Assembly: GCA_035938215.1 (NCBI GenBank)
Contig: DASZHC010000054.1
Coordinates: 1-64,000, forward strand
Direction of reading: 5' to 3'
Length of the DNA: 64,000 nt
Source: DASZHC01 sp035938215
GTDB taxonomy: Bacteria; Verrucomicrobiota; Verrucomicrobiia; Chthoniobacterales; JAFAMB01
The notes under the pieces: generated by a model
What the model was told of the DNA's origin: nothing
What the model saw: the letters and a program-made list of their open reading frames with translations, nothing else
Database searches by the model: none
Translations under genes and position numbers: made by a program
In this document: piece after piece, positions 1 through 8,513 of the stretch
Position numbering within the stretch: position 1 is the first letter of the stretch
Layout of the letters: each line of letters starts with the position of its first letter

Positions 1-1
1 T

Positions 2-313
2 TTTCGCGATCGAAAGAGCGACCAACTAACAGGCGATTATATCCCGGTTGACTTTGTGAAACACGCTGAGTCGATGGGGGCGCATGCCATCTTTGCCCAA
101 ACGGCAAAGGAAGTTACCGCGGCGGTTCAGAAAGCCCGGGAAACTGCGGGAGTGACCGTCATCGTCGTACCAGTCGATCCGGAAAAGCGGATGCCAGGCA
201 TGGGAACTTGGTGGGATGTTCCGGTTGCAGAGGTCAGCGCGCAGGAAAAGACTCAAAGGACGCGTGAGAAATACGAAGAGGCCACCGGTTCGCAGCGGCC
301 CATTTTTGTATGA
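2..313 (+). CDS. iolD: IolD, trihydroxycyclohexanedione hydrolase (C-terminal end only)
   Basis: This is the last ~103 codons of a thiamine-diphosphate enzyme that opens the ring of 3D-trihydroxycyclohexane-1,2-dione in inositol catabolism. The frame is open from base 2, so the GTG at 56 is internal. The visible tail begins FRDR and continues GDYIPVDFVKHAESMGAHA, which fits the IolD C-terminal pattern (a NQFRDR-like stretch, then Y-x-PVDF-x-x-x-A-x-S-x-G). The stop overlaps the next start (ATGA at 310-313), so the two genes are translationally coupled. Identification rests on the C-terminus and on the iolE-like neighbour. Confidence 0.85.
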   Translation, partial: FRDRKSDQLTGDYIPVDFVKHAESMGAHAIFAQTAKEVTAAVQKARETAGVTVIVVPVDPEKRMPGMGTWWDVPVAEVSAQEKTQRTREKYEEATGSQRPIFV

Positions 314-1194
314 AGATAGCGACAGCGCCTGTTAATTGGAATAACAACGATGTGCGGGACTACCGCGAGTGGACGCCATACCCACAGCTTCTGGACGAAA
401 TGGTGGGGGCCGGATACACGGCCACAGAATGGGATATCTGCATGTCCGATGATATCGCCCGCGTGCAAGCAGACCTTGCGAGAAGGAATCTCGATATGTT
501 GGGCCGCTTTGTGGGACTGGAACTGCGGAACCCCGAAAAGAGGGAACAGGAGATCGAGCGAGGTCTGGAGATCGCGCGATTTCTAAAAGCGATTGGTGGC
601 GAATACCTGATTGCTGCCGACAGCGGTGATGCGAGGCGATGGGGCGAAGCGGGTCATGTCGACCCCGTCGGGGGTTTGTCTGAGTCGCAATGGCACAGCC
701 TTGGTGAGGGTCTGAACGAGTTGGGACACCAAGTCGAAGCCGATGGTATGCGCGTTGTATTTCACAACCATGTCGGGACCTATGTCGAGACAGAGACCGA
801 AACCAGCCGGCTGTTAGATGAGACCAGTCCTGAACTGGTTGGCTGGTGCCTTGACTCCGGGCATCTTGCGTACGGGGGTGGCGATACGTTCCGCATGCTT
901 AATCATTATGGAGATCGGGTGAGCTACGTTCACATAAAAGACGTGGACGGCAAGGTTCTGGAACGTTCGCGCGCTGAGCAGTGGGGATTTGACAAGGCAT
1001 TGAAGAACTACATCTTCGCTCCGCTTGGGCATGGCATCGCCCGGGTCCCGCAACTCATTGATGCGCTTCACGCCCATCAATACCACGGCTGGCTTATCAT
1101 TGAACAAGATACCACCCCGGGGGATCCGACCGAAATAGCCAGGCAGAATCGGATCTACCTCGAAAATCTGCTAACAAAAATTAATTATGAGTAG
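310..1194 (+). CDS. iolE: IolE-like myo-inosose-2 dehydratase (sugar isomerase TIM barrel)
   Basis: A 294-residue protein of the xylose-isomerase-like TIM-barrel superfamily. Known IolE converts scyllo-inosose (2-keto-myo-inositol) to the dione that IolD hydrolyses. The N-terminus MKIATAPVNWNNND and the stretch YTATEW match the IolE pattern. Likely metal-binding acidic and His residues lie in VVFHNHVGTYVETE, GWCLDSGHLAYGGGD, VSYVHIKDVDG and WLIIEQDTT, all of which are conserved positions in this fold. It starts by ATGA overlap with iolD, and its end overlaps the transketolase start by 8 bp, indicating one operon. Other inositol-pathway epimerases (IolI, IolH) share the fold, so the exact step is inferred from sequence resemblance plus the iolD link. 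Confidence 0.8.
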   Translation: MKIATAPVNWNNNDVRDYREWTPYPQLLDEMVGAGYTATEWDICMSDDIARVQADLARRNLDMLGRFVGLELRNPEKREQEIERGLEIARFLKAIGGEYLIAADSGDARRWGEAGHVDPVGGLSESQWHSLGEGLNELGHQVEADGMRVVFHNHVGTYVETETETSRLLDETSPELVGWCLDSGHLAYGGGDTFRMLNHYGDRVSYVHIKDVDGKVLERSRAEQWGFDKALKNYIFAPLGHGIARVPQLIDALHAHQYHGWLIIEQDTTPGDPTEIARQNRIYLENLLTKINYE

Positions 1195-2065
1195 TGAAGA
1201 AGACTATATAAAGCTGGAGATGTTGGCTCGCAGAGGAAGATGGCTCGCTATCAGTACGGTGGCGGGAAGCGGAGCCGGTCATGTCGGTGGACCGTTTTCG
1301 GCGATGGATATTCTTGTGGCGCTCTATTTCCGGGTCATGAAGGTGGACCCGAAAGAGCCCCGGATGCCGGACAGGGATCGATTCATTCTTTCGAAGGGAC
1401 ATTCTTCGATTGGACAATATAGCGTCATGGCGCTCCGAGGGTTTTTGCCGGTCGAGGAACTCAAAACGTTTGATAAGGGAGGATCGCGATTGCAGGGACA
1501 TCCGGATGTCACAAGATTGCCGGGCCTGGAAACATCGACGGGGTCTTTGGGTCAGGGGTTATCTGTTGGACTTGGTATTGCCTTGGGAGCGCGGCTGAGA
1601 GGCGAGAAATTCCATACCTTTGTCATGATTGGCGATGGCGAGTTGCAGGAAGGGATGATCTGGGAAGCGCTCCATATCGCGCCTCGATACAAGCTTGGGA
1701 ACCTCACGGCTATACTGGACTGGAATGGGTTGCAGCAGTTTGGGTGGGTGCTTGCTATCAACGAAAGGCATCGCGGGGATCGGCGGGATCCCTGGTCGGG
1801 TATCGACTTGCGGGGCATATTCGAGAAACTAGGTTGGCGTTGTATTGAGATAAATGGACACGATTTCGCTCAGATTGTTCCGGCGCTTGAAGCGGCAAAA
1901 GCGTCAGGGGAATCCGACCAGCCAACGATGGTTATTGCGCACACGATAAAGGGCAAAGGTGTTCAATTTACCGAAGGTAAACATGAATGGCACTCCAAGG
2001 TGGCGACGAGAGATGAACTAAGAGTTGTCGCACAGGAACTCGGAATTGAGGAGGCAACGGCGTGA
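1187..2065 (+). CDS. Transketolase, N-terminal (diphosphate-binding) subunit
   Basis: A 292-residue half-transketolase. It has the early GHVGGPFSAMDILVALYF stretch (His32 region) and the thiamine-diphosphate signature GDGELQEG followed by DWNGLQ. It needs the adjacent C-terminal subunit to form the active enzyme, which moves two-carbon ketol units between sugars. It overlaps iolE by 8 bp and the next gene by 4 bp (ATG/GTG within stop), so iolD-iolE-tktN-tktC is one transcription unit. Split transketolases occur in housekeeping and in dedicated sugar pathways (for example apulose-phosphate transketolase AptAB). The position after inositol genes suggests a pathway-specific copy, which is inference. 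Confidence 0.9.
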   Translation: MSSEEDYIKLEMLARRGRWLAISTVAGSGAGHVGGPFSAMDILVALYFRVMKVDPKEPRMPDRDRFILSKGHSSIGQYSVMALRGFLPVEELKTFDKGGSRLQGHPDVTRLPGLETSTGSLGQGLSVGLGIALGARLRGEKFHTFVMIGDGELQEGMIWEALHIAPRYKLGNLTAILDWNGLQQFGWVLAINERHRGDRRDPWSGIDLRGIFEKLGWRCIEINGHDFAQIVPALEAAKASGESDQPTMVIAHTIKGKGVQFTEGKHEWHSKVATRDELRVVAQELGIEEATA

Positions 2066-2985
2066 AAGCATTGAGAGATGTGTTTGGCGATACGCTTGTT
2101 GATTTGGGCAAGACGAATCCAAACGTTTTGGTTTTGGATGCCGATTTGGCTAATTCCACGAAGGCAGACAAATTCGCGGTTGCGCATCCGGACCGGTTTC
2201 TGGAGATGGGAATTGCAGAACAGAATTTCGTGGGGGTTGCGGTTGGACTAGCTTCCCTGGGATTTGTACCCTGGTTGTCTTCGTTTACCGTATTTTTTAC
2301 ACATCGTGCGATCGATCCTATTCGTATGTTGGTCGCGCAAACCCACGCCAACGTCAAAATCGGCGCTGCTTATGCAGGGCTTATGACTGGGCTAACAGGC
2401 AAGACGCATCAAGACGTGCAGGATATTGCGATTATGCGCGCAATGCCAGACATGACGGTTCTTGCGCCGGCCGATGCTGTCGAAGGGGAAGCTTTGATCC
2501 GCTGGGCGACCGAATTCGAAGGACCGGTCTATTTGCGTTTGGCCCGCGACGCCGCCCCCGACCTGTTCGACAAAAACTACCGCTTCAATCCGGCAAAGAC
2601 AATTACGCTTAGAGAAGGGACGGATGTGCTTATGATATCGACAGGACCACAAACCGTGCGATGCGTAGAAGCTGCGGACTTGCTGGCGAAGGAGAAGTTG
2701 TCTGCAGGGGTTTTGCATATCCCCTCGATTAAGCCTGTCAACAAAGACGAGATTGTTAGCGCAGCCGAAAAAGCGAGACTAGTCGTGACAGTCGAGGAGC
2801 ATACGATTTACGGCGGGTTAGGTGGATTGGTAGCCGAAGTTCTCTCTGAAGCTTCACCGAGAAAGGTTGTTAGGTTTGGAATCGAGGATCGGTGGGGCGA
2901 GTCGGCACCTAACGATTACTTGCTTGAACAGTTCCAGATGTCAGCTCCGCGGTTGAGCGAACGCATTCAGAAGCTGGTTGCGTAA
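2062..2985 (+). CDS. Transketolase, C-terminal (pyrimidine-binding) subunit
   Basis: A 307-residue partner of the upstream subunit. It carries the transketolase pyrimidine-binding domain with the catalytic Glu in FLEMGIAEQNFVGVAVGLA, the GLTGKTHQDVQDIAIMRAMP segment, and a C-terminal transketolase domain ending in RWGESAPNDYLLEQF. The start is a GTG that overlaps the previous stop (GTGA at 2062-2065). The pair totals about 600 residues, the usual size for split transketolases. No inositol-specific residue can be named, so the link to the iol genes rests on gene overlap only. Confidence 0.9.
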   Translation: MKALRDVFGDTLVDLGKTNPNVLVLDADLANSTKADKFAVAHPDRFLEMGIAEQNFVGVAVGLASLGFVPWLSSFTVFFTHRAIDPIRMLVAQTHANVKIGAAYAGLMTGLTGKTHQDVQDIAIMRAMPDMTVLAPADAVEGEALIRWATEFEGPVYLRLARDAAPDLFDKNYRFNPAKTITLREGTDVLMISTGPQTVRCVEAADLLAKEKLSAGVLHIPSIKPVNKDEIVSAAEKARLVVTVEEHTIYGGLGGLVAEVLSEASPRKVVRFGIEDRWGESAPNDYLLEQFQMSAPRLSERIQKLVA

Positions 2986-3064
2986 AATGATGAGGAGTTG
3001 GGAGTCAGCAATCAGAATTTGGGCGACTCCTCGAAAGCCGCGCCCAGCTTCGGAGATCCCACGC

Positions 3065-3196
3065 GACGGGGTCATGTCTCAATATTCAACATTCGCTGAG
3101 TGCTGATGGACAGCACGTTCACGCCGGCTCTCAAGAAATTCAGTCGGCGAGCGTCGTTGATACGCCGAATGTTGAATATTGAGACATGACCCCGTC
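3065..3196. repeat. 132-bp element with perfect 31-bp inverted ends
   Basis: Bases 3065-3095 and 3166-3196 are exact reverse complements over 31 bp, starting GACGGGGTCATGTCTC. They enclose 70 bp that has no reading frame. It sits in the gap between convergent tktC and pgi. GGGGTCA...CAACATTC ends are of the kind seen in palindromes mobilised by REP-associated tyrosine transposases; that assignment is from memory of the class, not from a search. It could also act as a bidirectional terminator or mRNA stabiliser between the convergent genes. Confidence 0.8.
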
Positions 3197-3214
3197 GGTT
3201 AATGAGGTTCTGGT

Positions 3215-4846
3215 TTAGTGTGCGTTCTTCAGTTTGCGGTAATGTCTGATGAGCGTGTTTGTCGAGCTGTCATGTTTCAGATCGGGTTCTTTGGAGTCGT
3301 CTAGTTCCGGAATGATTCGTGCGGCTAGAACTTTACCAAGCTCCACTCCCCATTGATCGAAGGAGTCGATGTCCCAGATGACGCCCTGCGTAAATACGCT
3401 GTGTTCATAGAGCGCAACCAGTTTGCCAAGAATCTCCGGCGTTAGCCGTTCCGCAAGAATCGTGTTCGACGGCCGGTTGCCCTCGAAGGTTCGATGGGGG
3501 ACCAACCAATCCGGAGTTCCCCCCTCTTTCACCTCTTCGGCGGTTTTGCCGAAGGCGAGCGCCTCGGCCTGGGCAAATACGTTAGACATCAGAAGATCAT
3601 GATGATTTCCAAGGGGGTTCAGGGATTGGCAAAAGCCAATGAAATCGCATGGCACCAATTTTGTTCCTTGATGAATCAGCTGATAAAATGAGTGCTGCCC
3701 ATTTGTGCCGGGCTCGCCCCAATAGATCTGCCCCGTCTCATAATCGACGGTCTTGCCCTCAAGGTCGACGTGCTTCCCGTTGCTCTCCATCGTCAGTTGC
3801 TGAAGGTACGCTGGGAATCGTTTCAAATACTGATCGTAGGGCAAAATAGCGACCGTTTGCGCATTGAAGAAATCGTTGTACCAGACAGCAAGGAGGCCCA
3901 GTAACACCGGCAGGTTGCGCTCGAACGGTGCATGGCGGAAATGTTCATCCATGGCATGAAAACCGGCCAGGAGCGCGCGGAAGTTTTCTGGTCCGATCGC
4001 AAGCATTGTCGACAATCCGATTGCGGAATCCATCGAATACCTGCCGCCAACCCAGTCCCAGAAGCCGAACATATTAGCGGTATCGATGCCAAACTTCGAA
4101 ACTTCGACGCCATTGGTCGAAAGCGCCACAAAATGTTTTGCGATTGCCTTTTCATCATGCAAAGCCGCCAACGTCCACTGCCGGGCGGTTTGCGCATTGG
4201 TCATCGTTTCAAGCGTGGTGAATGTCTTGGAGGCGACGATGAAAAGAGTCTCGTCGGCAGCAAGATCGCGGGTCGCCTCGGCGAAATCGGTTCCATCAAC
4301 ATTAGAGACAAAGCGAAATGCCAAATCGCGCCGGCTATAGTGTCGCAATGCTTCGTAGGCCATCACCGGACCCAAATCAGAACCGCCGATGCCGATATTG
4401 ACAACATTGCGGATTGATTTGCCCGTATGACCCTTCCATTCGCCGTTTCTGACTCGCTCGGAAAAGTCGGACATCCGATCCAGCACCTCATGGACCTTCG
4501 GTACAACATCTTCGCCATCAACGATGATGGATTGATCGCGTGCCGCCCGGAGAGCCACATGCAGGACTGCACGCTTTTCAGTGATGTTGATTTTCTCACC
4601 TCGAAACATGGCGCCGATGCGGTCACGGAGGTTAGCGCTCACCGCGAGATCGAGCAATAAGCGAAGCGTTTCCTCCGTTATGCGGTTCTTTGAATAGTCG
4701 AGATAAAGACCGACCTCTTCCAAGGTGAACCGTTCGTTGCGCTTCGTGTCAGCGAAAAGCTGTCGAAGCGAGGCGCCTTTAATCGTTTCATAGTGCTTCA
4801 AAAGCGCCTGCCATTCGTGACGCTGAGTCAAGGGGGTCGTGCTCAT
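3215..4846 (-). CDS. pgi: Glucose-6-phosphate isomerase
   Basis: A 543-residue cytoplasmic enzyme that interconverts glucose 6-phosphate and fructose 6-phosphate. Both family signatures are visible: [16 protein letters not shown] and [17 protein letters not shown]. The phosphate-binding [17 protein letters not shown] and [14 protein letters not shown] segments are also present. The length matches the long (E. coli-like) Pgi group. It is a single gene, convergent with the iol/tkt operon, with the inverted-repeat element between them. Upstream (4847-5025) no other gene is visible; that gap should hold its promoter. Confidence 0.97.
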   Translation of the reverse strand: MSTTPLTQRHEWQALLKHYETIKGASLRQLFADTKRNERFTLEEVGLYLDYSKNRITEETLRLLLDLAVSANLRDRIGAMFRGEKINITEKRAVLHVALRAARDQSIIVDGEDVVPKVHEVLDRMSDFSERVRNGEWKGHTGKSIRNVVNIGIGGSDLGPVMAYEALRHYSRRDLAFRFVSNVDGTDFAEATRDLAADETLFIVASKTFTTLETMTNAQTARQWTLAALHDEKAIAKHFVALSTNGVEVSKFGIDTANMFGFWDWVGGRYSMDSAIGLSTMLAIGPENFRALLAGFHAMDEHFRHAPFERNLPVLLGLLAVWYNDFFNAQTVAILPYDQYLKRFPAYLQQLTMESNGKHVDLEGKTVDYETGQIYWGEPGTNGQHSFYQLIHQGTKLVPCDFIGFCQSLNPLGNHHDLLMSNVFAQAEALAFGKTAEEVKEGGTPDWLVPHRTFEGNRPSNTILAERLTPEILGKLVALYEHSVFTQGVIWDIDSFDQWGVELGKVLAARIIPELDDSKEPDLKHDSSTNTLIRHYRKLKNAH

Positions 4847-5025
4847 TTTGATTCGTTGTTTTTAGTCGGAATTCTCGCGTGGCTGCTCAGCCACGGCCGC
4901 CTGATTGAACTTGCCACTCCGGCATTCAATAGTCGGCGGAACCATCAAGATTCCTTCCACAAATCTACGTAGAACGCCGCGGGATCTGGCACAAGCTATT
5001 ATTTGCTTAAGCGGCGGCAAATGAC

Positions 5026-6258
5026 TCAAACCTTCTTATAGATAACGCATGAATTAATGCCTCCAAATCCGAACGCATTGCTCATGACATGGGTCAGAGC
5101 CTTTTCGCGAGGCTCGTTGGGAACAACATCCAAATCGCACGCCGGATCCGGATTCTTATAATTGAGAGTCGGCGGTATTACTCCTTGTCGAATGGCCAAG
5201 GCGCAAATCACGCCTTCAATTGCGGCGCTTGCACCGAGAGGGTGGCCGTAATAAGGCTTTGTTCCGCTGACCGGTATCTGGCCGGTCCGCGCGCCGAAAA
5301 CCTTTCGGATGCAGAACGCTTCATTCGCATCATTCAATTGCGTGGAACTTGCATGAGCGTTGATGTAGTCAATCTGGTCGGCGCTGAGTCGCGCGTAATC
5401 GAGTGCGTCATGCATTGCGCGAACACACGATTCACCGGTGGGCAGCGGCGTAGTCATGTGAAACGCGTCATTGTTTAGGCTGTATCCGATGACTTCGGCG
5501 TAAATCTCGGCGTTGCGGGCTTTCGCATGCTCGTATTCTTCAAGAACAAGGCTGGCGGCTCCTTCGCCCATGACGAATCCATCACGCTCGAGATCGAAGG
5601 GCCGGCAGGCCACAGCAGGATGCGCGCGACTCATTGTTCGAATGAAAGCGAACGCCCCGAACGTCAGTGGACTTAATGGAGCTTCCGCTGAACCCGCGAT
5701 CATGACATCCGCCCAGCCTTCGCGAATGTATCGGAGCGCCTCTCCAATTGCCACATTTCCGCTCGCGCAGCTATTGGAGTTGGTAGTGCCAACGCCTCGA
5801 AAGCCGAACTCGATGGCGATATTTGAATGGGCCGATCCGCCAAAGACTTGCAAAGCCAAGGTTTTTTGGTGGACTGATTTGGGGCCTCCTTGCACAAAGG
5901 CCTTGTGTTGCATCTCAGCATTGGACACTCCTCCGAGAGCCGTCCCAAAGCTGACACCGACACGATGAAGCGGGTTGTCAGGCGAATATTCCAAGCCACT
6001 GTCTTCCAAAGCGAGCTTCACTGAGCCGACGGAAAATTGGGCGTACCGGTCAAGTCTTTTGAGCCGATGCGCTGGAAAGATCTTCTCCGGCTGCCAGTCG
6101 GTGATTTCGGCCGCATTCGTTGACCGGAAAATCGACGCGTCGAACTTCGAAATAGTCGCGATCCCGGATTTCTTACTTTTTATGGCGTCCCAGAACGCGC
6201 CTTTCCCGATTCCGATAGGCGTAACGGGGCCGACGCCGGTGATCACTGCTCGTCTCAT
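5026..6258 (-). CDS. Beta-ketoacyl-ACP synthase II-like (FabF family)
   Basis: A 410-residue condensing enzyme that joins an acyl chain to malonyl-ACP. The Cys-His-His triad is visible: Cys164 in NSNSCASGN, His302 in NAHASSTQLND, and His339 with Lys334 in SGTKPYYGHPLGAS. The motif around Cys differs from the usual TACATS, and NAHGTST reads NAHASST, so it is not a typical housekeeping FabF. The gene starts by ATGA overlap with the end of the SRPBCC gene. With no ACP, ketoreductase or dehydratase next to it, it may serve a dedicated lipid or polyketide step. Its product is not predictable from sequence. Confidence 0.85.
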   Translation of the reverse strand: MRRAVITGVGPVTPIGIGKGAFWDAIKSKKSGIATISKFDASIFRSTNAAEITDWQPEKIFPAHRLKRLDRYAQFSVGSVKLALEDSGLEYSPDNPLHRVGVSFGTALGGVSNAEMQHKAFVQGGPKSVHQKTLALQVFGGSAHSNIAIEFGFRGVGTTNSNSCASGNVAIGEALRYIREGWADVMIAGSAEAPLSPLTFGAFAFIRTMSRAHPAVACRPFDLERDGFVMGEGAASLVLEEYEHAKARNAEIYAEVIGYSLNNDAFHMTTPLPTGESCVRAMHDALDYARLSADQIDYINAHASSTQLNDANEAFCIRKVFGARTGQIPVSGTKPYYGHPLGASAAIEGVICALAIRQGVIPPTLNYKNPDPACDLDVVPNEPREKALTHVMSNAFGFGGINSCVIYKKV

Positions 6259-6692
6259 CGTTTTTCCACGTATGTTTTCATGTGTCTCAGCGTCTGCGAG
6301 GCGACATGATCGATGAACACGCCCCCTATGATCAGCTCCGCGAGGGGAGCTAGAGTGGGAATCCGAAAAGCGAGGTCATGAACAATTTCTACTTTGACGC
6401 CCGACGGCAAAGTCTGAAATCGCCATAGTACCTCCATTCCCTTGGTCCACGCTTTCAGATGCCTGAAGCGAATCTGGCGATGCTCGCGATCGATGATTTG
6501 TTCTGAAGTCCAAGCAATCGGAATAAACCCTCGCTTAGCGGCCATCTTTACCACATTGCGGACGGGATTCTTCTCGTAGTAACGGATGTATCGATAGTGG
6601 GGAAGAAAGGTCGGCCAGCGCTGCAAATCCGCCGCAGCCTCAAAAATAGCCCCTTCCGGGGCATTCATAACTATCGAGTTTGTTCGGTGCAT
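6255..6692 (-). CDS. SRPBCC (START-like) lipid/ligand-binding protein
   Basis: About 145 residues beginning MHRTNSIVMNAPEG. The pattern AAADLQRWPTFLPHYRYIRYY, followed by a long amphipathic C-terminal helix, is that of polyketide-cyclase/START-like barrels that bind hydrophobic ligands. I chose the ATG at 6692 because AAGGAG lies four bases before it; an upstream ATG at 6725 has no such site. It overlaps the end of the reductase gene by 22 bp and the ketoacyl synthase start by 4 bp, so all three genes are co-translated. A role in handling the synthase product is inference. Confidence 0.75.
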   Translation of the reverse strand: MHRTNSIVMNAPEGAIFEAAADLQRWPTFLPHYRYIRYYEKNPVRNVVKMAAKRGFIPIAWTSEQIIDREHRQIRFRHLKAWTKGMEVLWRFQTLPSGVKVEIVHDLAFRIPTLAPLAELIIGGVFIDHVASQTLRHMKTYVEKR

Positions 6693-7375
6693 CCCGCTCC
6701 TTTTGATACATAGTGAAGATAACACTCCACGGATAAGACATTTATTGATTCCAACCGGTAAAACTGGCTGGCGGAGAGAAATGGTCCTGAGCGGCCGAGT
6801 AGTCCTGGAGCCTCAGCGCCCCCGAAAAGAAATGGAGCAACTGTTAAAAAAAGCTCGTCAATAGCGTCCATTTCCGCAAGCGACCTGGCAAGACCGGGAC
6901 CTCCTTCGCAAACCAATGTCCGGACGCCGTGCTGCAGATACAGGTCCTCCAGGACGCCCGGGAGGTGGACCCTCTCTCCTTCGTTCAGATGCAATTGTGC
7001 CTGCGCTTTCAGCGCCTGGCGATTGGCTGAGTTCATTCGTGTGGTCGAATAAACTACAATTGGCGAAAATTGATGGCTGAAAATATTGAGCTGCGTAGAG
7101 ATATCTCCGGAATTCGAAACGACAACTCTCAGTGGATATTCGCTTTGGCCTCGCTCCAGTCTCGCTTTCCGCAAATCCTCATCCGGTAGGCTCATCGACA
7201 TATTGTCCGTTTGAACCGTATTCCTCCCGAGGATAAGAGCGTCGCCGAGCGAACGGATTTCGAGCAATCGCCGCTTATCATGTTTCGAAGTAAAATTTGC
7301 CGGCCCAAGTTTGGCGGTCGACACTTTGCCATCGACCGTCATCGCAAAGTTTACCAGAACTCGTGGCCGCAGCAT
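6671..7375 (-). CDS. RibD C-terminal-type reductase (dihydrofolate-reductase fold)
   Basis: A 234-residue protein of the RibD-C/DHFR-like family. These use NADPH to reduce pyrimidine or related substrates; RibD-C reduces the ribosyl side chain in riboflavin synthesis. Visible features are RPRVLVNFAMTVDGKVST at the N-terminus, LGDALILGRNTVQTDN, and the nucleotide-binding VRTLVCEGGPGLARSLAE near the C-terminus. There is no N-terminal deaminase domain, so it is not a full RibD. It is the first gene of a three-gene reverse-strand unit with the SRPBCC and ketoacyl synthase genes. The physiological substrate is unknown. Confidence 0.8.
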   Translation of the reverse strand: MLRPRVLVNFAMTVDGKVSTAKLGPANFTSKHDKRRLLEIRSLGDALILGRNTVQTDNMSMSLPDEDLRKARLERGQSEYPLRVVVSNSGDISTQLNIFSHQFSPIVVYSTTRMNSANRQALKAQAQLHLNEGERVHLPGVLEDLYLQHGVRTLVCEGGPGLARSLAEMDAIDELFLTVAPFLFGGAEAPGLLGRSGPFLSASQFYRLESINVLSVECYLHYVSKGAGCTEQTR

Positions 7376-7439
7376 AAAGGCGAGACCCGCTAGTGTCCTT
7401 TATTTTTGGCAACGCGAAATAGCACTGTGATGGGGCGAC

Positions 7440-7534
7440 GGTAGGGTCCGATTTCCGAGCGGACCGTCAGGATTGGTCGCCTTAAACTTACGACCTCGCC
7501 GTAAAACCGGTCGCCTCGGAGATGCGACCCTACC
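7440..7534. repeat. REP-like palindrome, family A copy 1
   Basis: An imperfect inverted repeat: left arm GGTAGGGTCCGATTTCCGAG, right arm CTCGGAGATGCGACCCTACC. It lies in the 238-bp gap between the TIM-barrel gene and the RibD-C gene. Related copies lie at 12387, 13054, 43881 and (half) 58607. An 82-codon open frame runs across it on the reverse strand, but this is explained by the repeat and is not called as a gene. Confidence 0.7.
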
Positions 7535-7613
7535 AGTCCCGACTCAGCTGATGGGTCTAACTCGTTGCCAATCAGTAGCTTCCAGCACCAGTCCTTGGAG
7601 AGGAATGAATTGC

Positions 7614-8513
7614 TCATGAAGAAAATTTCTGCTTCCAACGAGCCAATGCGCTGGTGATTTCGCCCCTAGACGCTCGTGAATCCAACTCCCATACGAGTGG
7701 CACAGAGGAGGGAATCGCGGCCAACAAGGCTGCGAAATCAATCATCCCGCTAAATGGCACCTTGTGATCGTCGCAGGGAAAAAGAACGTCATGAATGTGG
7801 CATCCCATCAAGTGCGATGCCATTTCGGAAAGCCACTCGGCGTGGTCCAGAAGCGTGAGATTGTGCCGAATTTGTGCGTGCCCGAAATCATGCCAGTAGC
7901 CGATCGAGCCGATCTCGGAAAAGAGCCGGCGAAATTCTCGTTCGGAAGGGCATGTCTCGATGCCAATACGATTTTCGATACCAAGCATGATGCCTGCCGA
8001 TGCTGCATGATCGAGAACAGGTTTGAGCCACTCGACGATGCAATCATAAAGGGAGTTAGCCTCTCTTTTCTTAATTGCCTTCAGTTTCATGGCGACGTAA
8101 GAGCGGCTCAGATATCGTCCTGAATTGATGAGTTTGCACAGTCGCTCTGTATAAGGAGCCATTGGAACTGAGCCCAAATGCATGACAACATACTTTGCGC
8201 CGAGTTTCCGGGCGTAATCGATGGTGCGCAAAGCATGAATTTGCGCGCGTTCTCTCTCTTCGGCTCGAAGAGCAGCGCATTCGTAGCGGTCTTGGGCGAC
8301 ATCAACGCCGGCGGGCAGTGGACAGAAATTGTGGAGACTGGTCACCCTCATTGTATGATTGGCTAGAAACCGTTCAATCCCTTCCCATTGCGAGATCCGA
8401 ATGCCTTGACCAAGTTCGATATGATCGAATCCGAGGGAATAGATTTCCGCCAACATCCCGTCTCCGCTTGAGTGACGGCTTGAATTCCAACAGGTGGAAA
8501 ACGCCAGCGGCAC
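7614..8513 (-). CDS. Sugar phosphate isomerase/epimerase-like TIM barrel
   Basis: A 299-residue protein of the AP-endonuclease-2/xylose-isomerase-like superfamily. Visible landmarks are FDHIELGQGIRIS, the strand KYVVMHLGSVPM, the glutamate in GIMLGIENRIG, and the metal-site candidates YWHDFGHAQIRHN and GCHIHDVLFPCDDHKV. The start is a GTG directly abutting the TAA of the glycogen phosphorylase gene, so it is read from the same mRNA. No ribosome site is visible, and translation may depend on termination of the upstream gene. Substrate unknown; a sugar isomerase or epimerase is likely only at family level. Confidence 0.75.
   Translation of the reverse strand: MPLAFSTCWNSSRHSSGDGMLAEIYSLGFDHIELGQGIRISQWEGIERFLANHTMRVTSLHNFCPLPAGVDVAQDRYECAALRAEERERAQIHALRTIDYARKLGAKYVVMHLGSVPMAPYTERLCKLINSGRYLSRSYVAMKLKAIKKREANSLYDCIVEWLKPVLDHAASAGIMLGIENRIGIETCPSEREFRRLFSEIGSIGYWHDFGHAQIRHNLTLLDHAEWLSEMASHLMGCHIHDVLFPCDDHKVPFSGMIDFAALLAAIPSSVPLVWELDSRASRGEITSALARWKQKFSS

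Noticed and set aside
7390..7638. 82-codon reverse ORF between the TIM-barrel and RibD-C genes
   Set aside because: Most of it is the family A palindrome; no family pattern.
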